64,000 nucleotides of DNA, from the NCBI GenBank assembly GCA_958448165.1, contig CAUDCW010000005.1, positions 1-64,000 of the forward strand, written 5' to 3'. Source of the stretch: an uncultured Oscillospiraceae bacterium. Lineage in GTDB: Bacteria > Bacillota > Clostridia > Oscillospirales > Acutalibacteraceae. The notes under the pieces are model-generated. The model saw only the letters and a list, made by a program, of their open reading frames with translations. It made no database searches and was not told where the DNA came from. Positions 17,136-25,470 of this stretch are shown one piece after another. Each line of letters starts with the position of its first letter. Position 1 is the first letter of the stretch. Position numbers and translations under genes: made by a program.

Positions 17136-19112
17136 ATGCGAAATTTGAGATCCTACTATTCTGCTTCGATTGCGGAGTTTTTGCGGCAATCGAGCAGCGA
17201 AATAATTGGAATCATCCACTCCAACGATATTTCGGCGGAGACGACAATCCAGCAGAGCAACACTTGGGAGTCTGAGGTGCAGATTCTCAAGGATCAGCTG
17301 CGCTCTTTTTCGGACGGTAGGATCATTTTCGAATACACCATCCCCAGAATGGGTAAGCGTGTTGACACAGTGGTGCTTTACAAAAATATCGTTTTCCTGC
17401 TGGAGTTTAAGTGCGGCGATGCCGAGTACAGACAGTCTACATACGATCAGGTATACGATTATGCGCTGGATCTGCGCAACTTCCAGAAGGAAAGCCACGA
17501 CAAACTATTGGTGCCAATTATGGTATCCACCAGAGCGGTAGCAGTCACAAATGTGATCCGCGAGCGCGATCGCGTAATCGAGCCGCTTCGTTGCAATGCT
17601 GGCAATATTGCTGATGTGATTAACATGGTCGCAGCGCGTTATAACGAATCAGATTTTGATTGTGTAGAATGGGAAAACTCGGAGTATCTTCCCACGCCCA
17701 CTATCGTAGAGGCGGCGCAGGCGTTGTATCGTGGGCACAACGTTCATGATATTACTCGCAGCGATGCTGGAGCAGAAAATCTGACAGTTACTACCGATGA
17801 GATTAACCGTATCATCGAACACAGCAAGGCAAACGGCAGAAAGTCCATTTGCTTCGTAACCGGTGTTCCCGGTGCCGGTAAAACATTAGTTGGATTGAAT
17901 ATTGCCATACAGCGTTCCGATGCGCAGCAGGGCGAACACGCGGTGTTCTTGTCCGGTAACTTCCCGTTGGTGACGGTGTTGCAGGAAGCGCTTGCTCGCG
18001 ATAAGGCGGAGCAGGAAAAGCAGCGCGGCAACCGTGTTTCGAAAACAGATGCACTGCGCAGCACATCTATGTTTATCCAAATCATTCATAAGTACCGCGA
18101 TTCTTTTGTGGGTAACAATAACATTCCGCCGGAGCGCGTCGCCATCTTTGATGAAGCGCAGCGTGCATGGACGCGGGATATGATTGAAAAGTTCATGGCC
18201 ACCAAGAAGGGCGTGTCGCCCTTCCCGTATAGCGAGCCGGAGTTTTTGATCAGCACCATGGACCGTCACCAGGACTGGGCGGTTATTATTTGCCTTGTTG
18301 GCGGCGGACAGGAAATCAACACTGGTGAGGCAGGTTTGCCGGAATGGTTTGATTCTCTCCGTCGTGCGTTCCCGGATTGGGATGTATATATCACACCCCA
18401 GCTTAACGATGATGAATACCGCCGTGGCAGAAGCTGGAGCAGCATGCTGGAAGGACTTCGTACCTTCGAGCGGGACAAGCTCCATCTGGCCACATCGGTG
18501 CGATCTTTCAGAACGCCGGATCTGGCGGCGTTTGTAAAGGCGGTACTTGATGCAGAGACCGATGAAGCAAAAGTGCTCTATCAGCGTATCAAAGATAAAT
18601 ATCCGATTGTGATCACCCGTGATTTGAACAAAGCGAAAGACTGGGTGCGCGATCACTGCCAGGGTACCACTCGCTATGGTTTACTCGCCAGCAGCGGTGC
18701 GCTGCGTCTGAAACCGGAAGGCATCTTTGTAAAGAATGAGATTTCGGTAACCAACTGGTTCCTGAATGGTAAGGACGATGTACGTTCCAGCTATATGCTG
18801 GAGGACGTGGTGACGGAGTTCGATATTCAGGGATTGGAGTTGGACTACTCCGTGGTCGCATGGGATGCGGACTACCGTTATGTCGATGGCGAATGGACCT
18901 ATAACAATTTCGTCGGCAACCGTTGGAACAATGTCAGTTCCGAAGAACGTCGCCTGTATTTGAAGAACGCCTACCGAGTACTACTCACCCGCGCTCGTCA
19001 GGGCATGGCCATCTTTGTGCCAGCAGGTAGCGACGACGATCAGACACGGAAACGTGAGTGGTACGATGGTATTTATGGGTATTTGAAGGATATTGGTATA
19101 GAACAACTGTGA
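17136..19112 (+). CDS. PD-(D/E)XK-like nuclease fused to DUF2075 (Schlafen-like) ATPase
   Basis: 658 residues. An N-terminal nuclease-like segment reads RVDTVVLYKNIVFLLEFK (~74-91), matching the D...ExK pattern of restriction-type nucleases. The DUF2075 motor has Walker A TGVPGAGKT (~243), Walker B as VAIFDEAQRAW and a C-terminal SF1-like box (NAYRVLLTRARQGM). DUF2075 ATPases are common next to type I R-M systems and in defense islands, but their action is little known. ATG 17136 follows a GAGGTAA site 24 bp after the helicase gene. It is the last gene of the long transcript beginning at 7438; the PLD gene that follows has its own promoter. Confidence 0.85.
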   Translation: MRNLRSYYSASIAEFLRQSSSEIIGIIHSNDISAETTIQQSNTWESEVQILKDQLRSFSDGRIIFEYTIPRMGKRVDTVVLYKNIVFLLEFKCGDAEYRQSTYDQVYDYALDLRNFQKESHDKLLVPIMVSTRAVAVTNVIRERDRVIEPLRCNAGNIADVINMVAARYNESDFDCVEWENSEYLPTPTIVEAAQALYRGHNVHDITRSDAGAENLTVTTDEINRIIEHSKANGRKSICFVTGVPGAGKTLVGLNIAIQRSDAQQGEHAVFLSGNFPLVTVLQEALARDKAEQEKQRGNRVSKTDALRSTSMFIQIIHKYRDSFVGNNNIPPERVAIFDEAQRAWTRDMIEKFMATKKGVSPFPYSEPEFLISTMDRHQDWAVIICLVGGGQEINTGEAGLPEWFDSLRRAFPDWDVYITPQLNDDEYRRGRSWSSMLEGLRTFERDKLHLATSVRSFRTPDLAAFVKAVLDAETDEAKVLYQRIKDKYPIVITRDLNKAKDWVRDHCQGTTRYGLLASSGALRLKPEGIFVKNEISVTNWFLNGKDDVRSSYMLEDVVTEFDIQGLELDYSVVAWDADYRYVDGEWTYNNFVGNRWNNVSSEERRLYLKNAYRVLLTRARQGMAIFVPAGSDDDQTRKREWYDGIYGYLKDIGIEQL

Positions 19113-19123
19113 GATTCGAGGGC

Positions 19124-19159
19124 AAAGTCCGTTTTATGGGACACATAACGTGATAAAAT
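19124..19159 (+). promoter_or_regulatory. Promoter with conserved motif, copy 1
   Basis: AAAGTCCGTTTTATGGGA (19124-19141) continues for six more conserved bases. TAAAAT (19154-19159) lies 30 bp from the motif start and is a likely -10. The same motif, with 23 of 24 bases identical and the same spacing to a -10, recurs at 25053-25088. GTCC and GGAC ends of the motif could be half-sites for a regulator or a variant -35. Confidence 0.6.
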
Positions 19160-19206
19160 GGATAACAAGTATAATTAGCTTAAATTGTATTTGCGGAGGT
19201 TATAAG

Positions 19207-21207
19207 ATGGAGAACTTATCGTTATTTAATCAAAACGATGATTCCGAGATTATGATGGAAGGTTTGTTCGAAAGCGGTAATCTAGATGTCATAAAAATGG
19301 ATTTTATTGAAGCCGAGACAATGTCGTGGAAAGATTTGTTTTCTGGCTTTGATAAGTTGCATGCGATAACCTATTCCTCGGGTATAAACTTCGTGTATCA
19401 GCTGTTGGGAATGTTCAAAAAGGCAGAAATCATATTCGGTTGCGACGAAGTGATATCCTACTCTTTACAGGAGGTTATGGCATATCAATGTAAACTGATA
19501 GAACGCATGCGTGAAAGTGCCGGCAAAATGAAGTTGGATTTAATTTCGCGTATTGAGGATGAAAGTTTACACTTCTTTGTTGCCCGCAACATGCTTTCTC
19601 ACGAAAAGATATACCTGTTATCCGCAGCTGATGGACGCAGACGCGTAATCATGGGCTCTGCAAATATGTCCTTTAATGCATTCGGTGGAAGGCAGCGAGA
19701 AAATATTTGCTACATAGATGGTGATCGTGCGTATGACTGGTATATGGATTGCTATCTTACGCTGAGAGAAAATAGTACCGATCAGATATTTAAAGAAGCA
19801 TTACTGGTAGCAGATAGTGGTGAAAACCTGGAAGAGTTACCTATTGCACGAACTGTTCGCGCAAACAAAGTTGTTATGCTTGAAACGGTAGATGAACAGC
19901 GAGAAGAAGTTCGATTTGCTTTAGATGTTAAAAATTTGGCTGCACAGCTCACTCCGTCGGTTCCAAAGCCGGATAAAAAAGGGAAAATACTGCTTTCTCC
20001 CGAAAAAATAAAGACAATACGACGGCAAGTGGTTGCTGATCAGACAAAAGAAAAAGAGCTACGAAGCGAATACCCCCAGCTGGAAGTTTTTGCGGGGGAT
20101 GGCTATGTGCGACTCAATGGAAACGATGTAAACCTGACGCCAACCAAAGAAGAAATTGAGCATGATGTTTCGCTTTTCCTGAGATATATGGACGGATATG
20201 AAAAATTTCATGGCGATGTATCCGGTATGCAACGTCGATATTTTGAATTTGCCAACTGGTTTTTCTGTTCGCCTTTCATGGGATGTATGCGCGATATGGC
20301 GGTGCGCTATAATCAAAACCTCTTGCCGTATCCTGTGTTTGGATTGGTCTATGGACAGAGTAAGGCAGGCAAGACCAGCTTCCTCGAGACGTTATTGAAG
20401 ATGATGATTGGCCAAAAGACCAAACTGTCTGCTCCGGATTTCACTCGCTCCAGTATTGAAGGACTGAAACGAACGGTAAAAGGAGCACCTATTATTGTAG
20501 ACGACTTGACGAACACTAGATTTAATCAGCATGCCATAGAAACTATCAAAAATGACGATTTTGGTGTGGCAGATCATTCGGTGCACTATCCGGCTGTTGT
20601 AATCAGCGCCAACGAAGACGTTAAGGCAGTTGCTCCTGAAGTTATACGTCGGACGGTTATTTGTCGTGTGCAAGCCGGCCTCACTAACACTGAGGTAATG
20701 CGTAGCAGTGTTGTACGAACAGTACAGCGTGAGATTGGCACTGCGTTTTATCGCGAATATATGCGGCGAATGATAGAAGCGGTTCCTGATTTACTTGAGG
20801 TGATGAAATCGGATGAATCGGAAAGCGCACCGGATATCTTGGCGGTATCGTCACAGATCATTGTTGAGATTATGCGTGAATATTGTGGTGAATCGCTGCC
20901 TGAATACATTCGCGAGCTGAGTTTGGAGAATTATTTTAGCGAGCGAGTTACTGGTAGTTATGCTATTAAAACCATTCAAAATGCATGGAAAACAAGTCGC
21001 GCTTCTTTTGAGGTTTCTGTTCGAAACAATGAGTTACGCTATAATGCAGGCGCTACATGGGAAGCAGATAGAATTCTTAAGGAATTACCTGAGACACTTG
21101 AAGCTCATAAGTCGCGCGATTGGGTGGTTATGAACCTCGATGAGGCGAAGGAATTTTTCGGCGTTGATTTCAAAACATCATTTATCAGTAGGTTGCTGAA
21201 AAAATAA
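19207..21207 (+). CDS. PLD-family nuclease fused to P-loop ATPase
   Basis: 666 residues. The N-terminal ~170 form a phospholipase-D-superfamily nuclease with one HKD motif: SHEKIYLL (~130), an Asp, then IMGSANMS (~148). The C-terminal half is a P-loop NTPase with YGQSKAGKTS (~380), Walker B IIVDDLT and a sensor Asn in VVISANED, reminiscent of AAA+/SF3-type motors. A single HKD usually implies dimerisation. It would be an ATP-driven nuclease and fits the defense role of its upstream neighbours. ATG 19207 has GGAGGT 6 nt upstream; an ATG 57 bp earlier lies in the promoter. It is expressed separately from the R-M transcript. Confidence 0.75.
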   Translation: MENLSLFNQNDDSEIMMEGLFESGNLDVIKMDFIEAETMSWKDLFSGFDKLHAITYSSGINFVYQLLGMFKKAEIIFGCDEVISYSLQEVMAYQCKLIERMRESAGKMKLDLISRIEDESLHFFVARNMLSHEKIYLLSAADGRRRVIMGSANMSFNAFGGRQRENICYIDGDRAYDWYMDCYLTLRENSTDQIFKEALLVADSGENLEELPIARTVRANKVVMLETVDEQREEVRFALDVKNLAAQLTPSVPKPDKKGKILLSPEKIKTIRRQVVADQTKEKELRSEYPQLEVFAGDGYVRLNGNDVNLTPTKEEIEHDVSLFLRYMDGYEKFHGDVSGMQRRYFEFANWFFCSPFMGCMRDMAVRYNQNLLPYPVFGLVYGQSKAGKTSFLETLLKMMIGQKTKLSAPDFTRSSIEGLKRTVKGAPIIVDDLTNTRFNQHAIETIKNDDFGVADHSVHYPAVVISANEDVKAVAPEVIRRTVICRVQAGLTNTEVMRSSVVRTVQREIGTAFYREYMRRMIEAVPDLLEVMKSDESESAPDILAVSSQIIVEIMREYCGESLPEYIRELSLENYFSERVTGSYAIKTIQNAWKTSRASFEVSVRNNELRYNAGATWEADRILKELPETLEAHKSRDWVVMNLDEAKEFFGVDFKTSFISRLLKK

Positions 21208-21296
21208 TTGCTACTTAATTGCTAACAAGTCGATTTTCATCTGGATATTGCCGGTACGTTCTGGTATTGTAAGTCCCTGCCAAAGGAGGTGGCGAC

Positions 21297-21593
21297 ATGC
21301 GAAGTATCATAGAAGAACTGTATTACGGCAACATCAGTCCGACAGATCGGGACATCGTCAGAGGCGGTGCGTACGCGCACATACTGAATCTGGTGACTCG
21401 CAACGAAGATGAGCTGATGCAAACGCTGACATAAGCGCAGCAGGAGACCTTCGAAAAATTCAAGGACTGCGCGTCGGAGCTGGGCGACAAAAACGAAATG
21501 ATGTCATTCGTGCTTGGCTTCAAGTTAGGAATGCGGTTAGCAGTCGAGGCGATGATCAGTATGGATGACATCACAGAGCCCAAAATGACCTAA
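21297..21593 (+). pseudogene. DUF6809-like small protein, interrupted by in-frame TAA
   Basis: The reading frame opens MRSIIEELYYGNISP with a good ribosome site (AAGGAGG) and continues with FEKFKDCASELG and FVLGFKLGMRL, matching the DUF6809 proteins of clostridial mobile elements over their whole length. A TAA at 21432-21434 breaks it after residue 45 with no frame change, possibly CAA to TAA. The whole intergenic stretch 21208-22083 otherwise holds a terminator and two palindrome-bounded repeat units. Confidence 0.7.
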
Positions 21594-21700
21594 TAGCAGA
21601 GCGTTCTACTAGGCGTATTGTTCCGCTAATTGGCTTTGTATTATTCCGATAACGTCTGCATTGTTCCGAAAACAGTTAAAATTCTTCAAAAGTGACAAGG

Positions 21701-21737
21701 CGGCATCGCAGCAAAAATGTTGCGGTGCCGTTTTTTT
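21701..21737 (+). terminator. Intrinsic terminator
   Basis: CGGCATCGCA (21701-21710) pairs with TGCGGTGCCG (21721-21730) with one wobble, followed by seven T. It would end the PLD/DUF6809 transcript and directly abuts the first palindrome-bounded repeat unit. Confidence 0.85.
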
Positions 21738-21738
21738 A

Positions 21739-21845
21739 TACTGGGGTACTGCATCAAACTGTGGTCGTTTTGCGGAACTTTTTCTTATATCTTTTCATAC
21801 GCGACTTTCATAGAAAAAGAACCAGTAAAGAACAGTACCCCAGTA
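21739..21845 (+). repeat. Palindrome-bounded repeat unit 1
   Basis: A 107-bp unit framed by perfect 13-bp inverted repeats, TACTGGGGTACTG (21739-21751) and CAGTACCCCAGTA (21833-21845). Inside are a core around CATACGCGACTTT and a second inner inverted repeat (TTTTTCTTA with TAGAAAAA). It is related to unit 2, 144 bp downstream, but with different stem bases. Confidence 0.8.
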
Positions 21846-21882
21846 GAAGGGAATTTATGCCCTTCGGGCGATGGTTTTATAA

Positions 21883-21990
21883 TACTGAACAACTGAGTCA
21901 GTCTGAAACGAATTTCGGGTAACTTTTCCTATATTCTTTCTTACGCGACTTTTACCATAAAAAGAATCAGAAATATTCAGTTGTTCAGTA
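21883..21990 (+). repeat. Palindrome-bounded repeat unit 2
   Basis: A 108-bp unit framed by perfect 14-bp inverted repeats, TACTGAACAACTGA (21883-21896) and TCAGTTGTTCAGTA (21977-21990). The inner core (TTACGCGACTTTTA) matches unit 1, as does the following stretch (ATGGTTTT). The stem interiors differ between units yet both pair perfectly, so pairing itself is conserved. Confidence 0.8.
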
Positions 21991-22083
21991 AAGTATAGTT
22001 TTTTCGCCTATGGTTTTTATGAAGGGGTGTATAGGGGAAACAAAAAGTGCCGAGCAAGCACGTTGCTTAGCACCATTTTGCGG

Positions 22084-23307
22084 TTAGATCATCCAGATCG
22101 GAACGATATAATTCTCGGAATTGATTGCTGATAGCTTGGGGCGCATGCAGAGGATGGCGCCATTGCCACGAGGAACAGAAGCTTTATCCAACAGATTGAA
22201 GGCGCTGATCAGCTCGCTGCCGGGATTGACGGAACGTTTAATCTCTAATGGATGGAGCATCCCATCACTTTCGATGACCATATCAATTTCGTTGGAGTTG
22301 CTGTCGCGATAGTACCACAAGAGACATTCCTTGGCGTTGTTGTGGTAGGATTTGAGCAGCTCAGAAACAACAAAGTTTTCTAAAATAGCACCGTTGATTG
22401 CACCATTGGCTAAAATCTCAGGAGAGGAATACCGCGTGAGATAGGCAACCAAGCCGGTATCAAAGAAATACATTTTCGGGGTCTTCACGGTCCGTTTTAA
22501 CAGATTGTTTGAATAAGGACGCAGGAAGAAAATAACATCAGATTTCTCAAGAACCTGCAACCAACGCTTAGCAGTGTCATCGGAGACACCAACATCCTGT
22601 GCGATATCGTGCACGTTCAGCATTTGTCCGGCACGACAAGCGGCAGCGCGAACAAAGTCACGGAACAGAAGTGGGTCGGCAAGCTGAACCTGCTCTTTCA
22701 CATCGCGATCAATATAGGTTTGCAGATAACTGGAATAGAACACATCTCGATCGGAGAACTTTCCGCTGGCAAGGCCGGGCATAGAGCCCTTCCAGATACG
22801 ATCGTAAATTTCAGCAATATCAGCAGGCGCATTGGTTTTCTCTCGTGCCTTCAGCGCACCCAACTCTAAGGTGAACGGTGTGCAATCGCCTGATCCGCAA
22901 ATCTCGTGCTGGGACAGGCTGGACATGTGCAGAATTGCCACGCGACCGGCCAGAGATTCTTGTGCCAGCTCCATAAGCTTGAACGCTTGTGATCCAGTGA
23001 GCCAATAGGTTCCGGGCTCAGCTCCTTTGTCGATCTCCATCTTGATATAGGAGAAAAGCTCAGGAGCGTACTGCACCTCATCAATCATAATTGGTGTGGA
23101 GTGGATCTGCAGGAACATAGCAGGATCGTGCTTGGCAAGGCTACGCTCATCCATATCGTCTAACGTCACGTACTCACGATTGTCATCCATGAGCTGACGC
23201 AAAACAGTAGTTTTACCCACCTGACGCGGACCGGTGATTAAAATGCAAGAATACTCTTTAGAAAGAGAAATAATCTTATCCTCGATATCTCTTTTGATAT
23301 AAGCCAT
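22084..23307 (-). CDS. AAA-type ATPase with DUF4143 domain
   Basis: 407 residues. The P-loop ITGPRQVGKTT (~24-34) and Walker B PIMIDEVQ are clear, with a sensor segment YWLTGSQ. Residues ~200-370 form the DUF4143 wing (HDIAQDVGVSDDTAKRWLQVLE helix-turn-helix-like segment; nuclease-fold-like LLWYYRDSNSNEIDMVIE). The family is abundant in gut bacteria; its function is unproven and toxin- or defense-like roles have been proposed. ATG 23307 has a strong AGGAGG site. The promoter with two operator-like repeats lies just upstream. It is a single-gene unit on the opposite strand to its neighbours, suggesting independent acquisition. Confidence 0.85.
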   Translation of the reverse strand: MAYIKRDIEDKIISLSKEYSCILITGPRQVGKTTVLRQLMDDNREYVTLDDMDERSLAKHDPAMFLQIHSTPIMIDEVQYAPELFSYIKMEIDKGAEPGTYWLTGSQAFKLMELAQESLAGRVAILHMSSLSQHEICGSGDCTPFTLELGALKAREKTNAPADIAEIYDRIWKGSMPGLASGKFSDRDVFYSSYLQTYIDRDVKEQVQLADPLLFRDFVRAAACRAGQMLNVHDIAQDVGVSDDTAKRWLQVLEKSDVIFFLRPYSNNLLKRTVKTPKMYFFDTGLVAYLTRYSSPEILANGAINGAILENFVVSELLKSYHNNAKECLLWYYRDSNSNEIDMVIESDGMLHPLEIKRSVNPGSELISAFNLLDKASVPRGNGAILCMRPKLSAINSENYIVPIWMI

Positions 23308-23332
23308 AATAGGACCTCCTTAGGCTAATATT

Positions 23333-23410
23333 CGATACAATCGTATTTTAGCATAAAACAAGGACTCTGTCAAGGCGATTAAACGATCTAATCGTATTTT
23401 TGCCTAAACA
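23333..23410 (-). promoter_or_regulatory. Promoter with two palindromic operators for the DUF4143 ATPase
   Basis: On the minus strand TTGACA (23373-23368) and TAAAAT (23350-23345) are 17 bp apart. Two copies of CGATnnnATCGTATTTT occur at 23333-23349 and 23384-23400, 51 bp apart. One covers the -10 and the other lies just upstream of the -35, a layout typical of repression or looping. Confidence 0.7.
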
Positions 23411-23508
23411 ATAGAAAATATGATATACTTCCCTTAAAGGAGGTGGTGTATATTATTGTGCGAGGCACTCTTTGGAATAAAACTAAAATAGAAGGAGGTA
23501 AAACACAG

Positions 23509-24907
23509 ATGATTTCCAAAGAACAGTTTTTAACGATCAAGCGGCTCAAACAAGAAGGTGTGCCGATCGCCGCTATCGCAAGAAGAATCGGCATATCGGA
23601 GCCGACCACACGCAAGTGGGCCAACATGAGCGAAGCAGGCTTCGACGAGCTGAAAAAGGACGACATCCCGTATCTGGACAACTACCGCGAGTTTATCCTC
23701 AGCATCCTGCGGGTGTGTCCGCAAACAAGAGAGACTAACATCCTGTACCGTCTGAGGGAGGAATTCCCGGACTTCGAGTGCCGCAAGACCACCTTTTACA
23801 AGTACATGAGAAAACTGCGAGAGCAGACCGGATTTGTTCAATTTACAGGGCGAGTCACTTCGCTGCGAGAGGAATCGCCGCCAGGTTATGAAGCACAGAT
23901 GGATTTCGGTCAGTATCGCATGAAGGATATGTACGGTAAACCGGTGCGGGTGTATTTCTTCTGTATGGTGCTGGCATATAGCCGTATGCACTATGTGTTT
24001 TCAGCCGAGATCCCTTTACCACCAAGACGGCCATCCAAGCCCACGAATACGCCTTTCAGTATTTTGGAGGCAGGACACAGATGATTGTGTATGATCAGGA
24101 TCGGGTGTTTGTGGTGGATGAAAACTTCGGCAATATCGTGCTGGTACCAAGGTTTGAGGAATACGTCAAAAAGGTGGGCTTTAGCGTCCGTCTTTGTCGT
24201 CCCCACGATCCGCAATCCAAAGGCAAGGTGGAAACCTTTGTGCGCTACATCAAAGAAAGTTTTTTGCAGGCCGAATTTACAAAGGAATCGACTCTTTGAA
24301 CAGCGACGCCTTGCGATGGCTGGATGCCGAAGGAAACGGCACCACAAACCTGCGCACCCGCAAACCACCACGGGTTATGTTCCGCGAGGAAGCGCGGCAC
24401 AGAGTGCAGTTCTCCGATGAAGGCTTCTCGGAAATTCGCAGTGTGTCGGACAAGTACACGGTGAAAATCGACTGGAGCGTTTACGAGCTGACACGAACAG
24501 CAGTCAAACCTTTTGAACAAGTCAGAGTGGAGGAACAGGACGGTATGCTGCTCTTTTACAAAGCTGCAGAAAACGAACTGATTCACAAATTGGGCGAGCT
24601 GGAACTGCATAAGGCCAAGCAGCAACGAAGCGTCACAGCAACGGATTATGCGGCGCAGATCAAAGAATACAATGAACGGATACAGGCGCTGGAAGCCCAG
24701 CAGGCAGAACTGCAGTCCACAGAGAACAGATACAGCGAGGTCAAGATGTGGCTGGACAGCTTCGCGGAACACATCCAGAGCGGCACAATCATGAATGCAG
24801 ATGACAGCATGATCATGAAACAGCTGGTGGAACAGATCATCATAAACGATGACGGCATCGAAGTCCACTTCAAATGCGGCATCGTCGCCAGCCACAAATA
24901 CCTGTAA
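23509..24907 (+). pseudogene. Frameshifted IS21-type transposase fused to a serine-recombinase C-terminus
   Basis: The first part is an IstA-like transposase: HTH around IAAIARRIGISEPTTRKW, catalytic-domain Asp in AQMDFGQYR, then QDRVF and PHDPQSKGKVETF. Frame breaks occur near 24012 and in the T run at 24257-24263. After the IstA beta-barrel segment (ending NELIHK) the frame continues into a coiled-coil and VEQIIINDDGIEVHFKCG, which looks like the C-terminal end of a large serine recombinase rather than IstA. No istB follows. The start has AAGGAGG. The element is inactive, and the chimera suggests successive insertions and deletions. Confidence 0.75.
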
Positions 24908-24914
24908 CAAAGAC

Positions 24915-24952
24915 GCCCTCGGCAGCCAAAACGGTTGTCTAGGGCACTTTTT
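24915..24952 (+). terminator. Intrinsic terminator after the transposase remnant
   Basis: GCCCT (24915-24919) and AGGGC (24941-24945) enclose an inner wobble-containing stem and are followed by ACTTTTT. It lies 7 nt after the last stop codon of the chimera. Confidence 0.6.
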
Positions 24953-25052
24953 GCGTTCAAGACGCACAAAATCATTACTCTTTCTTCGTGAGTGGAACGA
25001 AATGATGTCGAGATATTGAAAAAATACGAATTTTTTTCTATATTATAAGTGT

Positions 25053-25088
25053 AAAGTCCGTTTTATGGGATACATATACGAGTAGAAT
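25053..25088 (+). promoter_or_regulatory. Promoter with conserved motif, copy 2
   Basis: The same motif AAAGTCCGTTTTATGGGA as at 19124, with TAGAAT (25083-25088) 30 bp from its start as likely -10. It precedes the small-gene cluster beginning at 25137. Confidence 0.6.
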
Positions 25089-25136
25089 GAGATTAGAAAC
25101 AAAGAGATAATGTTCCAAAACATGGAGGTATAGATC

Positions 25137-25376
25137 ATGGGAAAAGGCATTTTTGGTGGCATGTTTGATTTTAACGGCGACGGCAAGATGAGCGCATTCG
25201 AGAGCGCAGCAGAGTTCCAATTCCTTCACGATGTGGTCATGGCAGACGAAGCCGACGATGAGCTGTCCGCTGCAGGACTCGACAGAGACGAACTGAGCTG
25301 GATGGACGCGGATGAACGCAGAGAGGCATTGGAAGATGCCGGTATCGACCCATTCGATTTTGACGACGATTTTTAA
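25137..25376 (+). CDS. Small acidic EF-hand-like protein
   Basis: 79 residues, strongly acidic. It carries one EF-hand-like loop, DFNGDGKMSAFE (~11-22), preceded by a Gly/Phe-rich start. The remainder is Asp/Glu-rich (DIDPFDFDDDF-like end). It has an ATGGAGG-type ribosome site and follows the conserved promoter at 25053. Similar short acidic proteins occur in clostridial mobile regions without known function. Calcium binding is possible but unproven. It heads a run of six or more small genes and gene remnants read in the same direction. Confidence 0.65.
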   Translation: MGKGIFGGMFDFNGDGKMSAFESAAEFQFLHDVVMADEADDELSAAGLDRDELSWMDADERREALEDAGIDPFDFDDDF

Positions 25377-25388
25377 GGAGGATGCATT

Positions 25389-25451
25389 ATGTGGATCATC
25401 GCATGTATACTGATTCTTCCGTTCGCAATTTTGGCAGAGCTGATAAAGTGA
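25389..25451 (+). CDS. 20-residue hydrophobic membrane peptide
   Basis: An ATG with a perfect AGGAGG 7 nt upstream opens a 20-codon frame, MWIIACILILPFAILAELIK, which is a single membrane helix with a charged end. It lies 12 nt after the EF-hand-like gene and 19 nt before the SWIM gene. The strong ribosome site supports translation; the role is unknown (membrane peptide or toxin-like). Confidence 0.6.
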   Translation: MWIIACILILPFAILAELIK

Positions 25452-25470
25452 GAAAGGTTAAGTGAGATAG

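Noticed and set aside
21739..21990. Type III toxin-antitoxin RNA repeats or a retron
   Set aside because: Unit length and structure do not match antitoxin RNA repeats, and no toxin or reverse transcriptase gene is adjacent.
24257..24263. Possible programmed frameshift at a T run in the IS21 transposase
   Set aside because: A second, unrelated frame break near 24012 and the chimeric C-terminus indicate a dead gene rather than programmed shifting.
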